Positions 1-8,440 of a DNA stretch of 44,229 nt are shown in pieces. The DNA is taken from NCBI GenBank assembly GCA_963205105.1, contig CAUJJW010000088.1, forward strand, positions 1 through 44,229, in the 5' to 3' direction. The number at the start of each line of letters is the position of its first letter. The first letter of the stretch is position 1. Made by a program: the position numbers and the translations under genes. Below the pieces are notes generated by a model. It saw only the letters and a list, made by a program, of their open reading frames with translations, made no database searches and was not told the origin of the DNA. The DNA comes from Verrucomicrobiota bacterium (GTDB lineage Bacteria; Verrucomicrobiota; Verrucomicrobiia; Limisphaerales; CAIMTB01).

Positions 1-371
1 TCGGCGATAAGAATGTCCGCGCTCTGCACAAGCTGGACCCCAAAGGCCGTGTCCACCACATCGCTCGAGGTCAGTCCGAAATGCAGCCATCGGCTGGCAG
101 GGTCGTTGATCCGCTCGGCAACCGCCGTGGTGAACCCGATCACGTCGTGGTTCAGCGTCTTCTCCAATTCCCGCTGCCGCGCCACCAGTCCCGGCAGATC
201 CGCCTTCCAGCTCTCGGCGCCCGCCTTCAGCTTGGCCAGATCCCGGGTGGGAACGATCCCGCCCCGCTCCAAGGCCTCACTCGCCAACAACTCGATCTCC
301 AACCAGATCCGAAGCTTGTTTTCGTCCGTCCAAATGCCCCGCATCGCGGGCCGCGAATAGCGCGTAATCAC
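1..371 (-). CDS. purB: adenylosuccinate lyase, N-terminal part (gene runs off the left edge)
   Basis: Adenylosuccinate lyase cleaves SAICAR and adenylosuccinate, releasing fumarate, in cytoplasmic purine synthesis. Only the first 123 codons are in the window. The translation opens MITRYSRPAMRGIW, followed by TDENKLRIWLEIE, which is the classic PurB N-terminus. It later shows LNHDVIGFTTAVAER and WLHFGLTSSDVVDTA; the latter is the family's substrate-binding HFGLTSSD block. I chose a GTG start at 371 because the protein aligns from its usual first residues and an AGGA lies about 8 bases upstream. The catalytic serine loop and the C-terminal half lie outside the window. The gene follows the rhomboid gene on the same strand after 58 bases. 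Recognition is secure; only the start codon is open. Confidence 0.93.
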   Translation of the reverse strand, partial: MITRYSRPAMRGIWTDENKLRIWLEIELLASEALERGGIVPTRDLAKLKAGAESWKADLPGLVARQRELEKTLNHDVIGFTTAVAERINDPASRWLHFGLTSSDVVDTAFGVQLVQSADILIA

Positions 372-429
372 CGGGCAATCCTAAACAGTCTGCCCCCCCG
401 ATTGCCAACCGCCAGCGGTCGAAGTCCGT

Positions 430-1326
430 TCAGTTCTTTCGCAGCCGCTTCGGCGCCTGCTCCAGGATGCGCCGCTCTTTCTCGGTCAGGCTCTGCGGCC
501 CATGCGCCAGGATCTTGTCGAGAATCGGGTCCACTTCGCGCCGGATGTATTCATCAGGCGAAAGAGGCTCCCCGTCAGGCCCCACCGGCCGAACCGTGGT
601 CGACGTATGATGCCCGGCAACCACCGGCACTTCCGGAAGCCGGGCCGGCCGCTCGCGCCTGAAGCCCTGAAGCCATTCCATCAGGCGGTCATCCGACATC
701 ACTTTGGCGAACGCCACGCCCGCGAGAAGACCTCCCAGATGCGCCGCGTGCGACACCCCGCCGAACGGAAAAATCACCCCGAACAAACTGAACCCGAACA
801 GCAGCCAAAACATGGTCATGGCCTGCATGCGCACCGGAATCACGTAGAAGAAGAACACAATCTCCTTGCCCGGTTGCATCAGGCAAAACGCTGCTGCCAA
901 TCCCATGATGTTCCCGGAAGCCCCGATGGTCCCCGCGATCGCGTACCGCGGATGCCCCACCTGGCACGCCCAGTCCAACAACCCGCCCGCCGTTCCTGCC
1001 AACAGGTACAGGACCCAGAAGCGCCGCGTCCCCTGCGTTTCGAGAACACTCCGGCCGAAGAACCAGAGCCCGATCCCATTCATCAGGATGTGCCACGGCC
1101 AGGGAGCTTCATGAAGGAATTGAAACGTCAGCAACCGGTAATACTGATGCTCGGCCATCCCCTTCCCGCTCAACGCAAACCACTTCGCCAGCGAGGCACC
1201 CTGCCCATAGACCTGCAGAACGCACTCCACGAAGAAGAGGACCACCAGTGCGATCAGGAGAAGCACCACGGGCGACCGAAAATCGGGCCCCCCCTGGCTC
1301 CGCATGTAGTCACGGTCGTACAACAT
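430..1326 (-). CDS. rhomboid family intramembrane serine protease
   Basis: This is an integral membrane serine protease that cuts transmembrane substrates within the bilayer; its substrate cannot be told from sequence. The 298-residue protein has the rhomboid signature. WHILMNGIGLWFFG (about 78-91) carries the H and N of the oxyanion region. GASGNIMG contains the catalytic serine (about S138). SHAAHLGG contains the catalytic histidine (about H196). About six hydrophobic segments lie between residues 17 and 210. The hydrophilic C-terminal tail (about 215-298), with SPDEYIRREVDPILDKI, resembles the extension seen in bacterial rhomboids of this group. The start is uncertain. ATG at 1326 gives the common MLYDRDYM opening. 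A TTG at 1362 adds 12 residues and has an AAAGGAGG 14 bases upstream, which is rather far. Confidence 0.9.
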   Translation of the reverse strand: MLYDRDYMRSQGGPDFRSPVVLLLIALVVLFFVECVLQVYGQGASLAKWFALSGKGMAEHQYYRLLTFQFLHEAPWPWHILMNGIGLWFFGRSVLETQGTRRFWVLYLLAGTAGGLLDWACQVGHPRYAIAGTIGASGNIMGLAAAFCLMQPGKEIVFFFYVIPVRMQAMTMFWLLFGFSLFGVIFPFGGVSHAAHLGGLLAGVAFAKVMSDDRLMEWLQGFRRERPARLPEVPVVAGHHTSTTVRPVGPDGEPLSPDEYIRREVDPILDKILAHGPQSLTEKERRILEQAPKRLRKN

Positions 1327-1404
1327 TGATGGAACGCTACGCCCATACCGTCCCCTTTTCAATCGTCGCGAACGATCCTCCTTTCCCCTCCCGCACGTTG
1401 CCCT

Positions 1405-3159
1405 TCAGCCCGTCGGATCCCGCGGCAGATGAATCTCCACAGTCGTCCCCCGACCCGGTTCCGATCGAAGTTCCATCCGCCCACGGTGGGTCTCCACCAC
1501 GCGATTCACGATCGCCAGTCCCAGCCCCGTTCCCCGGCGCTTCGTGGTCCCAAACAAAAACCCACCCGGGGCCATGGAAATCGATGATGGCAGCCCCGGC
1601 CCGGTATCTGTGAACGCAATGAGGCACCCGGCGTTCTCCTCGCCTTCGTCCATCGCGCATCGAATCGTCAGCTTTCCACCATCCGGCATCGCCTCGGCCG
1701 CGTTGAGAATCACGTTCAGAAAGGCCTGTTCCAGCTGCACCGAATCCGCGCGCAACCGATCCGAACCCGGTTCCACCTCGATCACCAGTTCAACGCTTTG
1801 CGCCCGAAGTTTGTGCCGCGTCAGCAGTCTTAAATCGTCCAACAGGCTTCCCACCGTCACCCAATCCAGCCGCGGCTCGGAATGCCGGGCGAAATCGAGC
1901 ACCTGCTCCACGATGCGGTTCAGGTGGTCCATCTTGTTCCCCATCAGCCGGGCATCCTCCAACCGCGGATCTCCCGCCGGAAATTGGAGATCCATGGAGT
2001 GGAACAACATCTTCATGACGGTCAGCGGGTTCCGGATCTCATGCGCCACCTCCGCCGCCAGCAGACCCAGCGCGCACAGTTTGTCGCTCTGCCGCAACTG
2101 CTCCTCCGCCGATCCCATCCGGTCCGCCATGCGGGCCCGCTCCAAAGCCATGGCGCACAATTCAGCCAGCGCTCCCAACGTTTGGATCTCCTCGTTGGAA
2201 AAGGTGTGCAGTTCGCCCGTGTAGACATTCAGCGCGCCCAGCGCCTCGTCGCCCAACACCAGGGGAACACTGAGCAACGACACCAACCCCTCCCGCCGAG
2301 CCACCTCCGTGCTCTGATACAGCCGGGAGGAACGGACGTCCTCCACTTGCAGCGGCTTGCGTCGGCGGATCACCACCCCCACCAGGCTCTCCTGAATCCG
2401 GAGCGACCCGCGCCCCAGATAATCCGGTCCCGCCCCGTGGCTTGCCCGGACCTCCAAAAGTTCCGGGTCCTCGCCCACCATCAGCACCGAGCTCAGTTTG
2501 GCGCCCGTCAACTGCACGGCTTCGCGGGTCACCAGATTCAGCAATTCCTCCAGGCCGATCGCGGAATTGATCAGGCGCGCGATGCTGACCAGCGAGGTCG
2601 CGAGAGCCGTCCGACGACGGGCCTGTTCAAAGAGCCAGGTGTTCCGGATCACCACCGCGGCGTGCTGGGCCAACTCCACCATCATCGCCTCATGCCCGGC
2701 CGTGAACGCATGCTCCTGTTCGGAGTCCACGTTGAGCACGCCACTCACCTCGCCGTCCAACAGCACCGGCACCGCGAGTTCGGATCGAACCTCCGGACGC
2801 AGCATCACATAGCGCGGGTCACTCTGCACATCGCCCACCCTGGCCGGCGTCCCATGCAGCGCCACCCACCCGGTCACCCCCTTGCCAATGGGAAGCCGGA
2901 AGATCGTGGCTTCCCGGGGCAGACCCGTGGCCGCTTCAATTTCCAGCAGGTTCGAATTGGGATTGCGCAACACCAAGGATCCACTGGTTGCCCGCGCCAG
3001 ACGAACCGCCTCCGCCACGAGTCGGTGGAGCGCATCGCGCGGCTCCAGCGAACCATGCACCGCCAGCGCTGCCCGGTTTAATTCCGTCCGCCAGGGACAA
3101 CTCAGGCATGTCTCCGTTGCGTCCGCGGCCTCCATCTTGGGTCGGTCGTTGTGTTCCAC
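1405..3159 (-). CDS. GAF-GAF sensor histidine kinase (orphan, apparently soluble)
   Basis: A 584-residue histidine kinase with no predicted membrane segment, so it probably senses a cytoplasmic signal. In order, it has a short N-terminus with a CLSC pair (C18, C21), a first GAF domain (about 35-178), a second GAF domain (about 190-345), a HisKA dimerisation helix with VAHEIRNPL (phospho-acceptor H373) and a HATPase_c domain. The latter shows NVILNAAEAMPDGG (N box), FTDTGPGLP (G1) and RRGTGLGLAIV (G2). The start is GTG with a GGAG nine bases upstream. It begins 22 bases after the LptF/LptG gene on the same strand, so the two are probably co-transcribed. No response regulator lies nearby, so its partner must be elsewhere. 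The CxxC could bind a metal or act as a thiol switch, but this is speculative. Confidence 0.92.
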   Translation of the reverse strand: MEHNDRPKMEAADATETCLSCPWRTELNRAALAVHGSLEPRDALHRLVAEAVRLARATSGSLVLRNPNSNLLEIEAATGLPREATIFRLPIGKGVTGWVALHGTPARVGDVQSDPRYVMLRPEVRSELAVPVLLDGEVSGVLNVDSEQEHAFTAGHEAMMVELAQHAAVVIRNTWLFEQARRRTALATSLVSIARLINSAIGLEELLNLVTREAVQLTGAKLSSVLMVGEDPELLEVRASHGAGPDYLGRGSLRIQESLVGVVIRRRKPLQVEDVRSSRLYQSTEVARREGLVSLLSVPLVLGDEALGALNVYTGELHTFSNEEIQTLGALAELCAMALERARMADRMGSAEEQLRQSDKLCALGLLAAEVAHEIRNPLTVMKMLFHSMDLQFPAGDPRLEDARLMGNKMDHLNRIVEQVLDFARHSEPRLDWVTVGSLLDDLRLLTRHKLRAQSVELVIEVEPGSDRLRADSVQLEQAFLNVILNAAEAMPDGGKLTIRCAMDEGEENAGCLIAFTDTGPGLPSSISMAPGGFLFGTTKRRGTGLGLAIVNRVVETHRGRMELRSEPGRGTTVEIHLPRDPTG

Positions 3160-3181
3160 GTTCAGTTGCTCCGGATTGTCG

Positions 3182-4291
3182 TCAACGGACCCGTGACAGA
3201 GCGGTCAAACCGGCCGCGGCAAACACCACATTCGGCGCCCAGGCCGCCAACCACGGCATCACGTACCCCCCTGAGCCCAAAGCCAGGCTGAATTCCTTCA
3301 GCACAAAAAAGGCAAAGGCCAGAAAGACGGTCGCCGCCACTCCGCCAAACACGTTCCTCCGCCCGGAACCCACCCCCGCGGGGATCGCAATCAGCACCAC
3401 CACCAGACAGGTCCAGGGTGAGGCCAGCCGGTCGTGGAACCAGGTCCGGAGCAGGGCATCAAATCGAGGCGACAACTGTGGGTGCAGTTCCCGGTAGGTC
3501 AGAATTTCCTTCAGCGAGAGCTGCACTTGCCTCGACTTTTTCGCACTGCCCAATAGCCGACTGATCTTCACTTCGCTCCTCAAATGCGCCGGAGTTTCGG
3601 GAAAGTCCGTCACCACCAACCGGTTCGTTTGAAGCTGGATCACCTCGGCATCCTTGCCTGGCAGAAAGGTGAATCGCGTCACCCGTTCGAAGACCCAACC
3701 CTTGTCTTCCCAACGCCCCCGCTCCGCAATCAACTCCTCACGCGCCCCTGCCGGACTCCGCCACTCGATATGCGCCCCCCGAAGTTCCGCGGTCGAACCT
3801 CGAAACCCGGCGACCGTCCAGATCCGGCCCGTCTCGGGATCCCGAAAGTTCAGGTTGGGCGTCCAATCACCGTCCGACGGGGTTCCCGCGTTGAGAATGG
3901 CATCGGCGCGGGCCGCGGCATCCGGGACGGCGTATTCATTGAGGGCGAGCATCACCAGGCTCAGCGCCACGCCCATTCCCATGTACGGCATCGAGATCCT
4001 CCACAGGCTGAGTCCCGCGGACCGCATCGCCACGATCTCATTGTGGCGCACGTGCTGGGTCAGGACGTAGAGGATCGACAGCAGCAGCGCGATCGGAATC
4101 TGGAGCAGGAGGTACAGGGGCAGACGGTGCCAGAGGTAGAGAAGCATCCCCGCGAACTCCAGGTTCTTCCTTCTCAGTTCGTCCATCTCACCCAGCAGCT
4201 CGAACGACAGCCAAAAAACCAGGATTCCTGCCATGCAATAGCAGAAAATCACCGTCAGCTCCCGCAGCTGATATCGATCCAGCAAACGCAT
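3182..4291 (-). CDS. LptF/LptG family lipopolysaccharide export permease
   Basis: This protein is an inner-membrane permease of the LptB2FG transporter, which extracts LPS and passes it to the periplasmic Lpt bridge. Its 369 residues match the family's usual length and layout. There are three N-terminal membrane helices (about 11-33, 60-80, 100-118), a large periplasmic beta-jellyroll (about 125-275) and three C-terminal helices (about 293-307, 315-333, 343-363). The family's LRRKNLEFAGMLLYLWHRLP and NEIVAMRSAGLS stretches are visible, the latter being the coupling region that contacts LptB. The ATG at 4291 has a GAGGCGGA just upstream. LptF and LptG cannot be told apart safely from one paralogue, and the second permease is not in the window. 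It is transcribed divergently from the small-membrane-protein/cyclase cluster. Confidence 0.9.
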   Translation of the reverse strand: MRLLDRYQLRELTVIFCYCMAGILVFWLSFELLGEMDELRRKNLEFAGMLLYLWHRLPLYLLLQIPIALLLSILYVLTQHVRHNEIVAMRSAGLSLWRISMPYMGMGVALSLVMLALNEYAVPDAAARADAILNAGTPSDGDWTPNLNFRDPETGRIWTVAGFRGSTAELRGAHIEWRSPAGAREELIAERGRWEDKGWVFERVTRFTFLPGKDAEVIQLQTNRLVVTDFPETPAHLRSEVKISRLLGSAKKSRQVQLSLKEILTYRELHPQLSPRFDALLRTWFHDRLASPWTCLVVVLIAIPAGVGSGRRNVFGGVAATVFLAFAFFVLKEFSLALGSGGYVMPWLAAWAPNVVFAAAGLTALSRVR

Positions 4292-4376
4292 TCCGCCTCA
4301 CCCTACGGCGGCACCCCTCCCCGCCTCAACTCCCGCCCTCAACGACCTCAAACCTCAGGAGAAACACCTTGGCTTC

Positions 4377-4688
4377 ATGCATTCCGCCGATAAACCTCGG
4401 TCCGTGAAGTCCAATCTGCTCCTCCTGGGGCCGGCGTGCCTGCTGGCATTGCTGGCTTTGAGCGTCACCGGGCTGTCCTTCCAATACGTCCAGCTCACCC
4501 GGGAGCTCAACCGTTCCCAGGCCACTCTCGCCCAGATTGAATTCCGCCAGAACCGAATCAAGGCCCTGGTCAATGAATGCATGGAGTTTTCGCAGAAGGA
4601 CCCAGGCATCCTCCCCATCCTCCAGTCCATTGGCATCAAGCCCACCCAGGCTCCCACGTCTTCCAACCCCAAACCGGCAGCCCGCTGA
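4377..4688 (+). CDS. small single-pass membrane protein with coiled-coil
   Basis: I do not recognise this 103-residue protein. A short basic N-terminus (DKPRSVKSN) is followed by one strong hydrophobic helix (about 13-36). Next comes a heptad-like stretch (about 40-75, with QLTRELNRSQATLAQIEFRQN), then a Pro/Ser-rich tail. The positive-inside rule suggests that the N-terminus is cytoplasmic and the coil periplasmic. It is the first gene of a tight plus-strand cluster: the next gene starts 7 bases after its stop, and the third gene is an FHA-cyclase. This arrangement suggests that the three act together. An AGGAG lies about 15 bases before the ATG, which is too far to be convincing. Confidence 0.72.
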   Translation: MHSADKPRSVKSNLLLLGPACLLALLALSVTGLSFQYVQLTRELNRSQATLAQIEFRQNRIKALVNECMEFSQKDPGILPILQSIGIKPTQAPTSSNPKPAAR

Positions 4689-4694
4689 CCGATC

Positions 4695-5102
4695 ATGGAC
4701 TCCATGGACTCACCTCACTCCCTGTCCGCTCTCGGCGATGCCGATCCCACCCAACGCGAGTTGCGCACCCTGCGCCTCACATTGCAGATCACGCTCGCCG
4801 CCCTCCTCATCCTCGCCGGAAGCGTCGCCATCCTCATCTTCAGGCAGGTCTCCCTCCTCCGCCGCCAAACCGATGCCACCAGCCGGCAGGCCCAGCAGGT
4901 CGCCCAAATCTACAACAGCACCATCGGTCCCCAGGCTCAGACCTTCGAAAACAAACTCCAGGCTTTCGCTGAAACCAACGCGGAATTCAAAGCCCGCATC
5001 GCCCGCTTTTACGGTGCCTCCACGCCCGCCAACAGCCCCGCACCGTCCAACCCTCCCGCCACTCCCAACGCCGACAAAGCTCCCACGCCGCAGCAGCCTT
5101 GA
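4695..5102 (+). CDS. small membrane protein with long amphipathic coiled-coil
   Basis: A 135-residue protein of unknown function. It has a hydrophilic N-terminus (1-27), one membrane helix (about 28-48), and then a basic juxtamembrane run FRQVSLLRRQ. After that comes a continuous Gln/Ala-rich amphipathic helix (about 55-105, with SRQAQQVAQIYNS and FENKLQAFAETNAEFKARI) and a Pro/Ala/Ser tail. It has the same general plan as the preceding gene, so the two may form a hetero-oligomeric membrane coil. The basic residues right after the helix suggest that this coil may face the cytoplasm. Its stop codon overlaps the TTG start of the FHA-cyclase gene by four bases, a sign of translational coupling. 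Confidence 0.75.
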   Translation: MDSMDSPHSLSALGDADPTQRELRTLRLTLQITLAALLILAGSVAILIFRQVSLLRRQTDATSRQAQQVAQIYNSTIGPQAQTFENKLQAFAETNAEFKARIARFYGASTPANSPAPSNPPATPNADKAPTPQQP

Positions 5103-6013
5103 AGGCCCTCCGGTTCCCCGCGTTCCTGACTTCCCCAGCCATGCCCTCCCCGGAGCCCGCCTCTGCCGCTTCCGCATGGCTCCATCGGGACAACTTCCCG
5201 CCCATCCCCGTCACCGGCAATTGCTCCCTCGGCCGGGCCGTCGGTAACGACGTCGTGCTCGTCGATGACCGCGTTTCCCGCCGTCATGCCACACTCCACA
5301 CGCAGGGGGTCAACGAACTCTGGCTCATCGACCTGGGCAGTCGCAACGGAACCTATTTGAACGACCGTCGCGTCAGCCAACCCACCCGCGTCCGGGACGG
5401 TGACACGATCCAGATCGGCCCTTTCCGACTGGTGTTCCGGCAAACAACAGCCGCCGCGGAATGCACGACAACGCTCGCCGCCGATCAGACCCAGGTCGAC
5501 CTGCGTTCGCTCGCATGCTGGCTACTCGTCGCAGACATCGCCGGTTCGTCTTCCCTGGCCCGTGAGCATGCCCCCGAGGAACTGGCGGTTCTGGTGGGCG
5601 GCTGGTTCGCGCGTTGCAAGGAGGTCATCGAGGACAACGGCGGCACCATTAACAAGTACCTGGGCGATGGCTGGCTCGCCTATTGGTCCGCCAAGGAAAG
5701 CGCCCTGCCCCACGTCATCCAGACTCTCCGAGACCTCCAACGCATCCAGGACGAAGGCCGCCCCGCGTTCCGCGTCGTCATCCACCACGGCGTGGTGGTC
5801 CTGGGAGGCATGCCGTCCTCCGGCGAAGAAAGTCTCGCCGGTCCGGAGGTGAACTTCGTGTTCCGTCAGGAAAAGCTCGCCGGGTCCCTCGGCTTCCCAC
5901 GCCTCGCCAGTCAGGCCGCGGCCTCGTTCCTGGGCCCGCAATTCCCCTGCACACCCGCCGGACCTCACCCGCTCGCCGGATTCGACGGCATCCACAGTTT
6001 CTACACCTTCTGA
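5099..6013 (+). CDS. FHA domain-class III nucleotidyl cyclase fusion
   Basis: A 304-residue fusion. Residues about 35-112 form an FHA phosphothreonine-binding domain, with GRAVGNDVVLVDDRVSRRHA and DLGSRNGTYLNDRRV. Residues about 140-290 form a class III adenylate/guanylate cyclase domain. Both metal-binding aspartates are present (D146 in VADIAGSS, D190 in KYLGDG). K186 stands where the adenine-selecting lysine sits, and N252 and R256 match the transition-state pair in the VNxxxR motif. The second purine-selecting position, usually Asp three residues before that Asn, is Pro249, so nucleotide preference is less certain. The likely role is making cAMP when the FHA domain docks on a phosphorylated partner. 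A TTG at 5099 overlaps the previous stop; an ATG at 5141 would shorten it by 14 residues without losing a domain. Confidence 0.88.
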   Translation: MKALRFPAFLTSPAMPSPEPASAASAWLHRDNFPPIPVTGNCSLGRAVGNDVVLVDDRVSRRHATLHTQGVNELWLIDLGSRNGTYLNDRRVSQPTRVRDGDTIQIGPFRLVFRQTTAAAECTTTLAADQTQVDLRSLACWLLVADIAGSSSLAREHAPEELAVLVGGWFARCKEVIEDNGGTINKYLGDGWLAYWSAKESALPHVIQTLRDLQRIQDEGRPAFRVVIHHGVVVLGGMPSSGEESLAGPEVNFVFRQEKLAGSLGFPRLASQAAASFLGPQFPCTPAGPHPLAGFDGIHSFYTF

Positions 6014-6026
6014 TCCGGACCAACCT

Positions 6027-7592
6027 TCACAGCGACGCCGCTCCCCGCGCCAGCATGCGCCGGGTCTTCTCCCGGTTCGGGGCATCGAAATAGTCCACCG
6101 GGTTGAAATCGTCGGTCAGCACCAGCCCCTTCGACTCGTCCATGGGCATCGTGCCCGACAGCGCCGCCTGCAACGAAGGCCGGACCCAGGCTTGCACATA
6201 GTCGAGACTCGCGGGCGCCCGAAATTCCAGCGGCGCACGGTCGGAGGCCACGAAGAAGACGTTGCCCCCCGACATCCCGTGCACCCGCACCTCGGCAAAC
6301 ACCGAACGCAGGGTCCGGTGAAGCGCCGTCCCGAAGAAGTCGCGACCTGGAGTGAAATCGGCGAACGAATTGATCACCAAGGTCCCTCCCGGGTTTAACA
6401 CCCGCTGGATCTCCGAGAACGCCTCCCGCGTCATCAGATGCGACGGTGACGAATCACCCAGAAACGCGTCCAGTTGCACGGTGTCGTAACGATTGGTGGA
6501 GGTGCGAAGGAAATGCCGGGCGTCATCGATCACCAGGGTCACCCGGGCCGGATCGAAGTCGAACCACCGCTGGGCCAGCGGCACCACCCGCGGGTTGATT
6601 TCAACGACGTCCACCGCCAACCCGTCGTTCGCCAGCTGGCGTGGCGCGATGCCCACACCCATGCCCAGACACAGCGCCCGCTTCCATTGCGCCGAATAAC
6701 CCTTCGAGAGCTCGTAAAGCGCGTAGGTGAACATCGAGAGACTCTGCTTGCGGACCGGGTCAAAGGTGTTCTGCGTCAGGTTGTCGTTCAGGTAATACCG
6801 CATCCGCCCATCCCGGGACTCGATCACCTGCATCGTGCCGAAGTGAGAATTGGCCCGCTCCAGTTCCACGTGGGTGGACAGGGTCCCTTCGGATTCCCGC
6901 CTCAAAGCCACCACGCCCAGCAGCAGCGCGAGACCCGCAGCCGCTCCCGCCCCTCCCAACCCGCCTTCATCCCGCCCCCAGATCGCAAAATACACCCCCG
7001 CCAGCACCACCAGCACGGCGGCTGTTCCCAGCAGGGCCACCGAGTCCCGCACATACGGCACCAAAACATAACTCGTCACCAGCACCCCCAGCACGCTCCC
7101 CACCGTTCCCAATGCCGACAATCGCCCCACCGAACGGCCAACGTCCTGGAGCGATTTCGCCAGAATCCGAATGAAATACGGCCCCACCGCCGCCAGCAGG
7201 GTCAGGGGAACGAAATAAAGCCCCAGGGACGCCACGATCGAACCCAGGGCCAGATTCAGCTCCAGACAGGCCGCCGACAGTTTCGCGCGGATCAGGACCG
7301 TGAAGCTCAGGTACGCCGCCGCCACGACCAGACCGCCGTACATCAAGGGCAGGCTCGCATAGCGGTCTGCCAGCCACCCACCCAGGTAATACCCCGCCGC
7401 CAGGGCGAGCAGCGTGATGGTGATCTGGGCGGTCCAGACAAAGTGCGACGACCCAAACCAGGGCGTCAGCATCTTGGCTCCCAGAATCTCGATCACGAGG
7501 ACCACCCCCCCCGTGATCATCGCCGTCCCGTAGAGGAAAAGCCTCAGGCCGGGCGACAGCAGCATCAGACTCGGCGCTTGTTTCGCAGGCAC
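6027..7592 (-). CDS. membrane-fused spermidine synthase-like protein
   Basis: A 521-residue two-part protein. Residues about 15-235 are strongly hydrophobic, with roughly eight helices of the MFS-like module often fused to bacterial spermidine synthase homologues. Residues about 245-500 are a SpeE-like Rossmann domain with CLGMGVGIAPRQLANDG (SAM/decarboxy-SAM binding), DVVEINPRVV (ribose-binding acid), DARHFL, and DTVQLDAFLGDSSPSHLMT (the aspartate of the aminopropyl-transfer site). Family members are annotated as fused MFS/spermidine synthase, but the real substrate is often unknown. The GTG at 7592 is the longest start; an ATG at 7565 is possible. The gene converges on the FHA-cyclase gene with only 13 bases between stops, and diverges from the ABC-2 pair across 44 bases. 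Confidence 0.87.
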   Translation of the reverse strand: MPAKQAPSLMLLSPGLRLFLYGTAMITGGVVLVIEILGAKMLTPWFGSSHFVWTAQITITLLALAAGYYLGGWLADRYASLPLMYGGLVVAAAYLSFTVLIRAKLSAACLELNLALGSIVASLGLYFVPLTLLAAVGPYFIRILAKSLQDVGRSVGRLSALGTVGSVLGVLVTSYVLVPYVRDSVALLGTAAVLVVLAGVYFAIWGRDEGGLGGAGAAAGLALLLGVVALRRESEGTLSTHVELERANSHFGTMQVIESRDGRMRYYLNDNLTQNTFDPVRKQSLSMFTYALYELSKGYSAQWKRALCLGMGVGIAPRQLANDGLAVDVVEINPRVVPLAQRWFDFDPARVTLVIDDARHFLRTSTNRYDTVQLDAFLGDSSPSHLMTREAFSEIQRVLNPGGTLVINSFADFTPGRDFFGTALHRTLRSVFAEVRVHGMSGGNVFFVASDRAPLEFRAPASLDYVQAWVRPSLQAALSGTMPMDESKGLVLTDDFNPVDYFDAPNREKTRRMLARGAASL

Positions 7593-7636
7593 CCCGGTTT
7601 CTACGGTCTGTCCTGCCGACGAGGCAAGAATCCCGG

Positions 7637-8440
7637 ATGAACAAGTACTGGCATGTGGTGACGCTCGGCATTCAGAGCACCCTGGTCTACCGGGTGAACT
7701 TCCTGGTGCGCGCCCTTTTTGGCCTCGTCCCGCTGCTCGCCCTCATCCTGCTCTGGCGCGCCATCTTTGAGGGTCGGGCCGATGCCAACCTCGGAGGCTA
7801 CCAACTCGCCGAGGTGGTCACCTACTACCTCATCGTCAATGTGGTGGTCGCCCTGACCGCGGTGACTGAGGACGACTGGCAGATCGCCGCCGACATCAAG
7901 GACGGGAAGATCAGCCAGTTCCTGCTCAAGCCGATCGACTACCTCAGCTATCGGTTCTGCCTGTTCGCCGCCGGCCGACTGGTCTACACCGCCGCTGCCA
8001 TACTCCCCACCGCGGCCTTCCTTTGGTTCCAGCGCGACGCCTTCCTCAGCCCCGCCTCCGGCACGCACTTCGCCGCGTTCCTGCTCTCGCTCTGCCTGAC
8101 CGCGCTCCTGCAGTTTTTCATTTCCTTCACCATGGCGTTGCTCGCCTTTTGGGTGCTCGAAGTCGCGACCTTTATCTTCATCCTGTTCGCCTTTGAGTAC
8201 ATGGCCGGCGGTCACATGTTCCCGCTGGATATGCTCCCGCCCACGATCCTCTCGCTGCTCAACCTCACTCCCTTCCCTTACATGCTCTACTTCCCCGTCC
8301 AAGTGTACCTGGGCCGCATCGACGGGGCCTCGCTCGCCCAGGGCCTGGGCATCCAGGCTTTTTGGGTCGCCGCAGCCTACCTCCTCGCGCGCGTGGTCTG
8401 GGGCCGGGGTATCCGACACTACTCCGCAGTCGGCGGATGA
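7637..8440 (+). CDS. ABC-2 type transporter permease (PF06182-like), first of two
   Basis: A 267-residue inner-membrane protein with six hydrophobic segments. It resembles the ABC-2 'DUF990/ABC2_membrane_6' permeases that work as heteromeric pairs with an ATPase. MNKYWHVVTLGIQ and YRVNFLVRALFGLVPLL form the N-terminal amphipathic and first membrane segments. DIKDGKISQFLLKPIDYL is the conserved cytoplasmic 'G.(I/L)...LL.P' loop of this family. The second permease overlaps its stop by four bases (ATGA). No ATP-binding subunit lies on either side: the upstream neighbour is the divergent spermidine synthase-like gene and the downstream one is a convergent cytochrome gene. The substrate is unknown. 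Confidence 0.85.
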   Translation: MNKYWHVVTLGIQSTLVYRVNFLVRALFGLVPLLALILLWRAIFEGRADANLGGYQLAEVVTYYLIVNVVVALTAVTEDDWQIAADIKDGKISQFLLKPIDYLSYRFCLFAAGRLVYTAAAILPTAAFLWFQRDAFLSPASGTHFAAFLLSLCLTALLQFFISFTMALLAFWVLEVATFIFILFAFEYMAGGHMFPLDMLPPTILSLLNLTPFPYMLYFPVQVYLGRIDGASLAQGLGIQAFWVAAAYLLARVVWGRGIRHYSAVGG

